From contig NZ_CP125380.1 in assembly GCF_034009455.1 (NCBI RefSeq), positions 1,777,001 through 1,841,000 of the forward strand: a DNA stretch of 64,000 bases. The letters run 5' to 3'. Position 1 is the stretch's first letter, and each line of letters starts with the position of its first letter. Made by a program: the position numbers and the translations under genes. Below, in pieces: positions 18,625 to 26,085 of the stretch. The DNA is from Pseudomonas sp. P5_109. Lineage in GTDB: Bacteria > Pseudomonadota > Gammaproteobacteria > Pseudomonadales > Pseudomonadaceae. The notes under the pieces are model-generated. The model was not told the origin of the DNA. It did no database searches and worked only from the letters and a program-made list of their open reading frames with translations.

Positions 18625-19551
18625 ATGAACCGCCCATTGAAGACCTCCTCGCGCCCGCAACTGGCGTTGCAGTCCTACCTGGACAGCCTGCTGCAGGAAG
18701 TGACTGAAGAGTTGACGCTGCCCCTGGAGGCAGTGGCCGAGGAGATCACCGCCGAAACCGTGCTGGACGAGTTCCAGGCAGCGGTGCTCGAAGAACAGGC
18801 CCGGGATGCCGCCGCGACTGTAACGGCCGCCCCGGCACGGGCATCGGTTACGCCAGTGGTCAAGGCGGTTATCGAAGCGCCGGCACCCGTCATGGCGCCG
18901 GTCTCGACCATCGCGCCGTTGCTGCAGGCCCTGGTGCCGCCCCCGGTCGAGGTACAGCCCGCCGTCGTCGAGGTACAGCAGACGCTGGTTCCGCCCGTCG
19001 TCGAAGTGCACCTGCCACCGAGCAACACGCCGCCACCGGTGGAGTCCGACGGTCGTCCATCCTGGGCTGCCGAACCGTTCGAGTGCCTGCTGTTCGATGT
19101 CGCCGGTTTGACCCTGGCAGTGCCACTGGTGTGCCTGGGGTCGATCTATTCCCTGGCCGGTCACGAGCTGACGCCGCTGTTCGGCCAACCCGAATGGTTC
19201 CTGGGCATCCTGCCGAGCCAGGCCGGCAACCTCAAGGTGCTCGATACCGCGCGTTGGGTCATGCCCGATCGCTACCGCGACGATTTCAAGCAGGGCCTGC
19301 AATACGTGATTTCGGTGCAAGGCTACGAGTGGGGGCTGGCGGTGCATCAGGTCAGCCGCTCGTTGCGCCTGGACCCGAATGAAATCAAATGGAGAAGTCA
19401 TCGAGGTCAGCGGCCATGGCTCGCCGGCACGGTGATTGAGCACATGTGCGCCTTGCTCGACGTCGCCTCGTTGGCGGAGTTGATCGCCAGTGGCGGGGCA
19501 AAGCACATGTCCGGCAGCAAGCTGAACCACAAACCGACAAACGTTAAATAA
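18625..19551 (+). CDS. CheW-domain polar array protein (ParP-like)
   Basis: 308 aa. The N-terminal ~150 residues are rich in Val, Pro, Ala and Glu and look disordered. The C-terminal half is CheW-like (from CLLFDVAGLTLAVPLVCLGS to MCALLDVASLAELI). This arrangement and the gene order match ParP, which binds CheA and ParC and keeps arrays at the pole. ATG at 18625 was preferred over GTG at 18619. The frame ends at TAA, and cheW follows after 73 nt. Confidence 0.85.
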   Translation: MNRPLKTSSRPQLALQSYLDSLLQEVTEELTLPLEAVAEEITAETVLDEFQAAVLEEQARDAAATVTAAPARASVTPVVKAVIEAPAPVMAPVSTIAPLLQALVPPPVEVQPAVVEVQQTLVPPVVEVHLPPSNTPPPVESDGRPSWAAEPFECLLFDVAGLTLAVPLVCLGSIYSLAGHELTPLFGQPEWFLGILPSQAGNLKVLDTARWVMPDRYRDDFKQGLQYVISVQGYEWGLAVHQVSRSLRLDPNEIKWRSHRGQRPWLAGTVIEHMCALLDVASLAELIASGGAKHMSGSKLNHKPTNVK

Positions 19552-19624
19552 ACAACAGGCGACGGCACTCGATGGCGTTGCACGGAACACACACCGCTAG
19601 GGCGGTTTCTTGAGGGGTCAGGGT

Positions 19625-20110
19625 ATGAATGATAAGGCGACGACGGCAAAGGGTTCCGAAGATCCGATCCTGCAATGGGTCACCTTCAAGCTGGACAACG
19701 AGACCTACGGCATCAACGTGATGCGCGTCCAGGAAGTCCTGCGCTACACCGAAATCGCCCCGGTCCCGGGTGCGCCGAGTTACGTGCTGGGCATCATCAA
19801 CCTGCGCGGCAACGTCGTCACCGTGATCGACACCCGCCAGCGCTTCGGCCTGATGAATGCCGAGATCAGCGACAACACCCGTATCGTCATCATCGAAGCC
19901 GACAAGCAAGTGGTCGGGATCATGGTCGACAGCGTGGCCGAAGTGGTTTACCTGCGTCAGTCGGAAATCGAAACCGCGCCGAACGTGGGTAATGAAGAGT
20001 CCGCCAAGTTCATTCAAGGCGTGTGCAACAAGAACAACGAATTGCTCATCCTGGTCGAGCTGGACAAGATGATGAGCGAAGAAGAATGGTCGGAACTGGA
20101 GAGTATCTGA
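19625..20110 (+). CDS. cheW: Chemotaxis coupling protein CheW
   Basis: 161 aa, a single CheW SH3-like domain (QWVTFKLDNETYGINVMRVQ through LILVELDKMM) linking receptors to CheA. The ATG at 19625 is preceded by GAGGGGTCAGGGT. The stop directly abuts the TTG start of the DUF2802 gene, so the two are probably coupled. Confidence 0.97.
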   Translation: MNDKATTAKGSEDPILQWVTFKLDNETYGINVMRVQEVLRYTEIAPVPGAPSYVLGIINLRGNVVTVIDTRQRFGLMNAEISDNTRIVIIEADKQVVGIMVDSVAEVVYLRQSEIETAPNVGNEESAKFIQGVCNKNNELLILVELDKMMSEEEWSELESI

Positions 20111-20503
20111 TTGATTCTCGAGGTTGCGGTCATTGTCCTGTTCCTGTTTTGGGCAGGTACGCTGGCAATGTTCCTGGCGTACATTCGCGCCCAGAAGCAG
20201 ATCGCCGTGCAACAGGCCAAGGGTGATGCGCTGCGTGACCAGCGCATCAAGGACCTGGGCAAACGCGTCGACGACTACCAGAACGGCAACGTGCGCATGG
20301 GCGAAGACCTGCATGAATTGCGGGCGATCGTTGCGCCATTGCCGGACAAACTCGCTCAGCTGGAACAACGCGACCCCTCGAGCCTGTCGTTCGCCCAGGC
20401 GGCGCGACTGGTCGGGATGGGCGCCAGCGTCAACGAACTGACCCAGTCCTGTGGCTTGACCCAGGCTGAGGCGGAGTTGATGAGCAAGTTGCACAAGAAC
20501 TGA
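20111..20503 (+). CDS. DUF2802 family membrane-anchored protein
   Basis: 130 aa. One N-terminal transmembrane helix (LEVAVIVLFLFWAGTLAMFL) is followed by a coiled-coil region. A C-terminal helix-turn-helix-like segment follows (AARLVGMGASVNELTQSCGL, then TQAEAELMSKLHKN). This matches the DUF2802 proteins found next to cheW in Pseudomonas. The function is unknown. TTG is used directly after the cheW stop. Fragments of its 3' end recur at 21305-21335 and 30258-30340. Confidence 0.85.
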   Translation: MILEVAVIVLFLFWAGTLAMFLAYIRAQKQIAVQQAKGDALRDQRIKDLGKRVDDYQNGNVRMGEDLHELRAIVAPLPDKLAQLEQRDPSSLSFAQAARLVGMGASVNELTQSCGLTQAEAELMSKLHKN

Positions 20504-20814
20504 GTGTTGCTATCCGGCTGAAATCGCCTTCGTCGGAACGCCGCCCGGAGCAAGCCCGCTCCCACATTGGGTCCTCTGTGAACACAAATTTTGTGTACGA
20601 CATTGATCCAGTGTGGGAGCGGGCTTGCTCGCGAAGGCGTCCTCGAATGCGCAGCAATCTTCCTCGCGATCCGACGCATTCCTCTCTATCCTCAGACCGG
20701 GACTACGCCTTCGTAGTCTCCAGCCTATAACACTCTCAGACTCCACCGTCTTGAGCTCGCAGCCAGCGATCAGTAGTTTGAACCACTCAAACCTATACAG
20801 TGCCAGGAAGGCTT
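20504..20814. repeat. REP pair and decayed flhB-like 3' end
   Basis: A REP/inverted-REP pair occupies 20545-20640. At 20648-20694 the minus strand reads ERNASDREEDCC. This aligns with the C-terminal VEKDVTERGDDY of the flhB-like gene at 30522, with about 70 percent of bases matching and the stop codon lost. I read this as an old, decayed copy of that gene's 3' end. The rest shows nothing recognisable. Confidence 0.55.
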
Positions 20815-21312
20815 ATGATCGACATTTTGCGTGGTACACCGCTGTGGGTTTATGCGGTGTTTTTTATTCTGAGTTACTACGGTGTCATCGCCTGTTTCAG
20901 GAACCACGTATCGAAAAGGTCATTGCAGATATCCCCGGTGATATTCGTGGCTCTGTCCCTCGCATCGCTCAATCCCTCCCAGGACATTGCAATCCAGCTT
21001 TCAACCTATGCGTCGGGATTACTCGCGGGGTGGTTGCTGGCACAGCGTTTTTTCTCGTACAACAATCTGCAGTGCGAAGGGAAATATCTGGTTCTACCCG
21101 GTACGATCAAGATACTGATTGTGTATTGGGGCTTTTTTGCCTGGCGTTATTACGAAGGTTACCAGGCGGCCATGTATCCGGAACTGGCCAATGAAATGTC
21201 GACGGTTGCCGGAGCGGCGCTCGGGGCGGGGCTCATCAATGGCCTGATTGTCGGTCGCAGTTTCAAGCTATTGCATTTTTTCAAGTTTGAACACGTCACG
21301 CGCCGGAGTTGA
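20815..21312 (+). CDS. Small integral membrane protein (DUF6622-like)
   Basis: 165 aa with about five hydrophobic segments. It opens MIDILRGTPLWVYAVFFILS, a pattern I associate with the DUF6622 family of unknown function. The ATG at 20815 follows GGAAGG. Its final codons run into a 31-bp copy of the DUF2802 3' end, so the stop codon itself may have been supplied at integration. It stands alone between repeats and looks like an acquired cargo gene. Confidence 0.6.
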   Translation: MIDILRGTPLWVYAVFFILSYYGVIACFRNHVSKRSLQISPVIFVALSLASLNPSQDIAIQLSTYASGLLAGWLLAQRFFSYNNLQCEGKYLVLPGTIKILIVYWGFFAWRYYEGYQAAMYPELANEMSTVAGAALGAGLINGLIVGRSFKLLHFFKFEHVTRRS

Positions 21313-21335
21313 TGAGCAAGTTGCGCAAGAACTGA
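21305..21335 (+). repeat. Second copy of the DUF2802 3' end
   Basis: Thirty of 31 bases match 20473-20503, the last 31 bases of the DUF2802 gene including its stop. The copy also overlaps the last codons of the preceding membrane-protein gene. Confidence 0.9.
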
Positions 21336-21357
21336 GTTTTTGCGGTTTTTTGAGATT

Positions 21358-21456
21358 GCCTTCGCGAGCAAGCCCGCTCCCACACTGGATCAATGTCGCA
21401 CACAAAATTTGTGTTCGCGAAGGCCCAAATGTGGGAGCGGGCTTGCTCGCGAAGGC
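21358..21456. repeat. REP/inverted REP pair (BIME)
   Basis: Two REP palindromes with core GCGAGCAAGCCCGCTCCCAC, in opposite orientation, flank a spacer containing ACAAAATTTGT. The pair at 20545-20640 has the same design with the spacer inverted. Confidence 0.85.
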
Positions 21457-21468
21457 GTCCTCAAAAGC

Positions 21469-21690
21469 TCAGTAATCATCCCCGCGCTCGGTAACATCCT
21501 TCTCCACCATCAACGCATCCGGATCCTGCCCAGCCGGAAACTTCCCCTTCACCTTCGACACACACACGTAATGATCTCGGCGATCGAGAGATAAAGCCCC
21601 CATCCACGTCCGCAATCCCAGTACATCCATTTTCGCGAACAGGCGCTTCGAGATCTCGGGCAGGGTCGCCCCTGGGATACGACCTACGTG
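21469..21690 (-). pseudogene. Decayed copy of the FlhB C-terminal-domain gene
   Basis: On the minus strand the 3' end reads KGKFPAG-DPDALMVEKDV-TERGDDY then stop. This is nearly identical to the intact gene at 30522-30851. Upstream, a different frame reads GLYLSIAEIITCV, matching ELYLTIAEIIAFA there. Further upstream ISKRLFAKMD resembles LVRLLARME. The match therefore continues across at least one frameshift, and there is no start codon. It is a truncated, frameshifted duplicate. Confidence 0.8.
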
Positions 21691-21827
21691 GTCCTAGGAA
21701 TTGGACTACTTGATTTGAGGAAAGGGCTGACTTGAGACGGTCGGCTTCCGTCCGTACCGTGCGGTGCCTGTATTTGCTCTTGGTTTTGGGCTGATGTCCT
21801 GCACATGTTCAAACACGGAAATTCACC
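21691..21827. other. Spacer upstream of the PAAR gene
   Basis: No open frame or recognised site. It probably holds the promoter of the T6SS island, but no clear -10/-35 pair stands out. Confidence 0.4.
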
Positions 21828-22082
21828 ATGCGCCCCATCATCGTAATCGACGACCCGACCTCTGATGGAGGGCGGGTGTGTGAAGGATCGCCCTGGACGG
21901 ATATCAACGGTCTCGCGGTTGCGAGAGTCGGAGATCGAGTCTTGTGTCCGCACGGGGAATGCATGATCGAAAGTGGTGATGAAACACTGCTGGTCGATGA
22001 CAGGGCGGTTGCTCGTGACGGTGACCTGACTTCCTGCGGTGCAAGGCTGATCGCTACGCAAAAGGACACTGGCCTTCTCTAA
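21828..22082 (+). CDS. T6SS PAAR spike protein
   Basis: 84 aa PAAR-motif protein: MRPIIVIDDPTSDGGRVCEG, then GLAVARVGDRVLCPHG, with a C-terminal ARDGDLTSCGARLIA. The conserved His and Cys residues that bind the tip metal ion are present. It caps the VgrG trimer and sharpens the T6SS spike. It has no effector extension, so cargo must travel on VgrG. The next gene starts 9 nt downstream. Confidence 0.92.
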   Translation: MRPIIVIDDPTSDGGRVCEGSPWTDINGLAVARVGDRVLCPHGECMIESGDETLLVDDRAVARDGDLTSCGARLIATQKDTGLL

Positions 22083-22091
22083 GGAACAGAG

Positions 22092-23171
22092 ATGGAATAT
22101 CGAACAAGTATCTACGATCGGATCTCCGAACGACGGTTGGCGGCGCAGGAGGCGCAACGTCTGGCGGACGCGTTATTTTCCACGGGGGATTTCGCCTCCA
22201 GCTGCGTCAGCATTGCACGGGCCTGGGTCTGGCTACCTTGCGGCCCCTATGACGCACCGTTGCCAGTGAGCGAACTGGCAAGGATGCGTAGCAACTTCTC
22301 TCATGACCCACGCCTGCTTGATGCGCGCGGACTGCGGCGGCCCATTCGCCGTCTCGCCACTCCCGCCGCGGGATGGCCAGCAGTCGAGGCGCTTGGGCGT
22401 TCCAGTGAAATCCTGCAGGGCGCCCTGAAAAAATGGGCGTCGACAATGCGGGACTCAATCGACTGGTCGAACACCCAGGTTGTGTTGTTTGTTCCAGATG
22501 CTGTCGGCGCGATGGACTGGATTGATCGAGCCGAGGGCCTGTGGCCTCGGGAGCTGATGCCGCTACATGGTTTTGACCTGCAGACCCAAGCCCCGGGGCA
22601 GTGGTTGCTCGAGGTCCTTGGTCGCAGTGCCGGGCCGCAGTACCTGTTGTGCCTGAGTCTGGACACATGGGTCTGCAAGGAGCAGGCGTCGTGTTGCGCA
22701 CCTGATGAGATGGCTGGCGAAGCGGTCAGCGCGGTGTTGCTGCGTCGTCAGCCAAAGCTGACGGACCCGCAGACCGCCAACGCTCTGAAACTGTTTGCGC
22801 CGATCCAGCTGGATCACCCGGCGCGCACTTCCCAGGCGCGTACCGACACGCAAACCCTCGAGCTGTTGATGGCAAAACTGTGCAAGCTCACGGCCATCGA
22901 TCCGGCGCGAGTCAGCGTGCTGATCGGAGAGGGCGCACTCGGTGACAACCGTCTCACTCAGCTCGGCGAATATGCCCGGAAATTCTTGCCTGGGCTGGAC
23001 CTCGATCATCAGGTTCGCCTCAACACACTCAGCGCCCGGTTCGGGCCTGTGACCGAGCAATGGGTGCAAATCGGCCTCGCCTGGCTGACTGCAACCGCTA
23101 AACCTGGCTGCGCAGTATGGATACTGGATCGCAGGTTGTCCGACCAGACCCGGGGCTGGCTGATCGGCTGA
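22092..23171 (+). CDS. Unrecognised T6SS island protein, possible thiolase-fold adaptor
   Basis: 359 aa, soluble, no signal peptide. I do not recognise it with certainty. The segments LLCLSLDTWV, EMAGEAVSAVLLRR and the C-terminal NTLSARFGPVTEQWVQIGLA recall the layout of beta-ketoacyl-synthase/thiolase-fold proteins encoded beside some Pseudomonas vgrG genes. The usual catalytic Cys/His set is not apparent. Position between PAAR and VgrG suggests an effector-loading or chaperone role (inference). The ATG has AAGGAACAGAG upstream. Confidence 0.5.
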   Translation: MEYRTSIYDRISERRLAAQEAQRLADALFSTGDFASSCVSIARAWVWLPCGPYDAPLPVSELARMRSNFSHDPRLLDARGLRRPIRRLATPAAGWPAVEALGRSSEILQGALKKWASTMRDSIDWSNTQVVLFVPDAVGAMDWIDRAEGLWPRELMPLHGFDLQTQAPGQWLLEVLGRSAGPQYLLCLSLDTWVCKEQASCCAPDEMAGEAVSAVLLRRQPKLTDPQTANALKLFAPIQLDHPARTSQARTDTQTLELLMAKLCKLTAIDPARVSVLIGEGALGDNRLTQLGEYARKFLPGLDLDHQVRLNTLSARFGPVTEQWVQIGLAWLTATAKPGCAVWILDRRLSDQTRGWLIG

Positions 23172-23206
23172 AGCCTCATGCATTTGTGAAACAGGGAGTT
23201 TGAACG

Positions 23207-26083
23207 GTGAATTCAATCACAGACACGGCATTGGCTTCGTTTGTCCAGCCATTGAGCCAGGCCGGACGCCTGTTGCAACTGACGACGCCCCAAGGGCAGG
23301 AGCTGTTCGCGCTGCGAGCCCATGCCCGGGAGCGGCTGGGCCGGGTGCCTCGCTACACGGTTGACGTGATCAACCAGGCGACGGTGTTCGACCCCGAACA
23401 ACTGATTGGTCAGGCGGTCCAACTGAGCATCAAGCTGGACGACGGCAGTTTGAGCCCAAGGCATGGCTGGGTGGAAAGCGTGCGCTACCTGGGAAGTGAC
23501 GGCGGTCTGGACGATTGGCAACTGGTCTTCGCTCCCTGGTTCAGCCTGCTGGAATACCGTGTGGATTGCAGGATCTGGCAGGAGGTGAGCCTTCCCGACA
23601 TCCTCGCCCAGGTGTTCCAGCACTACAGCCAGGCGCGTGGCGCGTACCGCTTCGAACTGTCACGGGAATATCCGCTGCTGTCCTACGTCACCCAGTTCAA
23701 CGAGACCGATGCCCATTTCGTGCAGCGCTGGTGCGAACAGGAAGGTTTGTTCTGGTACGTGGAACACGCGCTTGATAGCCACTGCATCGTCTTCACTGAC
23801 AGCGCCATGCTTTTACCGACCTTGAACCCATCTGCCTTGCGTTTTCATACGCAACAGGCCGCTGACCGGCAAGACAGCATTACTCAATGGAGCCCCGGAG
23901 CCCGATTGCTCAATGGCCTGGTGCAATCAAGCAGCAGCGACTACCTCTGTCATGCCCGATCACAAATCACCCGAACCCCGGCGCTGCCAGCATCTTCGGC
24001 GCCACCAGACCTCGAGCGTTATCAATACCGTGGGCAATATGCCTGGCAAAACCCGGACCGTGGCGACTGGCTGAGCCGCGTGCAGATTGAGCAGGACGAA
24101 TCGGCTGCCAGACGCATCCATGGGCAAGGTGGCGTGCGCCAGATGCAACCGGGTCATGGTTTCGAGCTGACCCAACATCCGTTGTATGAATCCAGGACGC
24201 CCAAGGAACGCCAGTTCCTGATCATCGCGGTCGAGTTTTTTGCCCAGAGCAACCTGCCGGTCGGCACGCAGCGAGCAAGCCCGCCCGGTAGCCTGAAAGC
24301 GCTTTTCGAATCCGAGCAGCGTCAGTCGATGCACGAAGTGGATAGCGAAGGCTTTTACCTGAACCGCTTCGAGACCCAGCGACTGGACATTGCTTATCGC
24401 AGCCCTTTCGTTCATGCCAAACCGGCCAACCCCGGCCCGCAGACCGCCGTCGTCGTGGCCCCGAGCGGTCGCGAGGTCTTTACCGACCAGCTCAACCGTA
24501 TCTGCGTACGTTTTCATTGGGACCGTCTGCTCAAGGATGGCGAACTGGGCTCATGCTGGCTGCGCATGATGCAGGCCAGCAGTGGCGAGGGCTGGGGCAG
24601 CGTGAACGTGCCTCGCTCGGGGGAAGAGGTCGTGGTGACGTTCCTCGACAACGACATCGACCGCCCCCTGGTGATGGGGCAGGTCTATGGCGGACACAAG
24701 CCCGCCTGGCACTCAAGCGGGTTGATGAGCGGTTACAAGAGCCAGGAGATCAAAGGACTTGGTTACAACCAGTGGGTGATGGACGACTCCACCGGCCAGA
24801 TACGGACCCAGATCCACAGCAGCCATGGCCACAGCCAGTTGAACCTCGGTTATCTAATCGACCAGCAGGGCAATCAGCGTGGCGCCCTGCGGGGTACAGG
24901 TTTTGAGTTGCGCACCGATGCCTACGGTGCCTTGCGCGCGCAGCAGGGTTTGTATCTCAGCACCTGGCCACGCACCAAAGCGCAAGGCGGCCAGGTCGAT
25001 GTCGAGGAAGCCCGCACGCAACTGATAAACGCCCAGGAGCGGGTCAAGGCATTGTCCGAGGCCGCTCGCCAGCACAATGCCCTGCCGATGCAGGGAAGTG
25101 TCGACAGCCTCGGTCAACTTGATGTCGATACTCGGCTGGACTATGGCAGTGAAGGCAAACACCTCACCGGCAATCAACGACAACCACGCAATGGCGGTGA
25201 CACCGATGCGGCGATCAGCAGTGGTGGCCGTGGCCGCACGGCGGGCTTTCACAAGCCGCTATTGATCGCCTCAGCGCCTGCCGACATCGTCACCGCGACG
25301 CCGCAAAATACCCACATTCATAGCGGCAAGCAGTTGACCTTGTCGAGCGGAGAAGACATCAACCTTGCCAGCGGCCAGTCATTGCTGGCCAGTGTTGCTC
25401 AAAGCATCAGCCTGTTCGCCAAGGCAGCGGGCGCCAAGCTGTTCGCGGCCAAAGGCAAGATTGAAATACAGGCACAGAGCGATGCCATCGAGCTCACCGC
25501 CCAGGACAGCGTGCGTATCACTTCGACCGGGCGTTCCGTCGAAATTGCCGCTCAGGATGAAATTCTGCTGACCAGCGGCGGCGCTTACATTCGCATCAAG
25601 GACGGCAACATCGACATCCATGCGCCTGGCACCGTTGATGTAAGGGGCGTGAAAAAGTCCTTCAGGGGCCCGGCACAACTCAACCGCGACAACCCGGCGT
25701 GGCCAACGGGCTCGGTCAGTCAGACGCTGGCATTGGCGGTCGGGCAAAGCAGCGCCGCAGGTTTTCAGCCGTGGGCGGGCATGCCTTACACACTCTTTGC
25801 CGATGGGGTTCAGGCCGCAAAAGGTGTCATGGATACCAGTGGCCGGATTGCCGTCGACCACCACGTCACCACCCGCCGTTATCACATCGAACTGGCCAAC
25901 GGCGTCAGCTACGAGGTGCCGGTGGGCGGCGCTTACCTGGGAGAGCCGGGCAATGCCCAACGGGCCAACCAGGGTTTCCACCGTCATGAGCAACAACCTC
26001 GACCGGGCGATACGCCGCCAGACAGCTCCAGCGGGTTCCGCCAGACCTATGCCCAATTGAACACTGCAGAACCGGAGGCTTGA
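23207..26083 (+). CDS. vgrG: T6SS spike protein VgrG (TssI) with C-terminal extension
   Basis: 958 aa, longer than a minimal VgrG (~650). The N-terminal gp27-like region ends with a gp5-like OB fold (VRFHWDRLLKDGELGSCWLR and DNDIDRPLVMGQVYGG). A long beta-helix with DUF2345-type repeats follows (IHSGKQLTLSSGEDINLASG onward). The last ~110 residues (from YTLFADGVQAAKGVM to VPVGGAYLGEPG) look like a transthyretin-like beta-sandwich. In other VgrGs this binds a lipase effector. GTG start. It overlaps the effector's upstream region. Confidence 0.95.
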   Translation: MNSITDTALASFVQPLSQAGRLLQLTTPQGQELFALRAHARERLGRVPRYTVDVINQATVFDPEQLIGQAVQLSIKLDDGSLSPRHGWVESVRYLGSDGGLDDWQLVFAPWFSLLEYRVDCRIWQEVSLPDILAQVFQHYSQARGAYRFELSREYPLLSYVTQFNETDAHFVQRWCEQEGLFWYVEHALDSHCIVFTDSAMLLPTLNPSALRFHTQQAADRQDSITQWSPGARLLNGLVQSSSSDYLCHARSQITRTPALPASSAPPDLERYQYRGQYAWQNPDRGDWLSRVQIEQDESAARRIHGQGGVRQMQPGHGFELTQHPLYESRTPKERQFLIIAVEFFAQSNLPVGTQRASPPGSLKALFESEQRQSMHEVDSEGFYLNRFETQRLDIAYRSPFVHAKPANPGPQTAVVVAPSGREVFTDQLNRICVRFHWDRLLKDGELGSCWLRMMQASSGEGWGSVNVPRSGEEVVVTFLDNDIDRPLVMGQVYGGHKPAWHSSGLMSGYKSQEIKGLGYNQWVMDDSTGQIRTQIHSSHGHSQLNLGYLIDQQGNQRGALRGTGFELRTDAYGALRAQQGLYLSTWPRTKAQGGQVDVEEARTQLINAQERVKALSEAARQHNALPMQGSVDSLGQLDVDTRLDYGSEGKHLTGNQRQPRNGGDTDAAISSGGRGRTAGFHKPLLIASAPADIVTATPQNTHIHSGKQLTLSSGEDINLASGQSLLASVAQSISLFAKAAGAKLFAAKGKIEIQAQSDAIELTAQDSVRITSTGRSVEIAAQDEILLTSGGAYIRIKDGNIDIHAPGTVDVRGVKKSFRGPAQLNRDNPAWPTGSVSQTLALAVGQSSAAGFQPWAGMPYTLFADGVQAAKGVMDTSGRIAVDHHVTTRRYHIELANGVSYEVPVGGAYLGEPGNAQRANQGFHRHEQQPRPGDTPPDSSSGFRQTYAQLNTAEPEA

Positions 26084-26085
26084 AG

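Noticed and set aside
20613..21194. A 193-codon plus-strand frame overlapping the membrane protein gene
   Set aside because: It begins in REP sequence and runs out of frame through the better-supported membrane protein, which has its own Shine-Dalgarno and hydrophobic profile.
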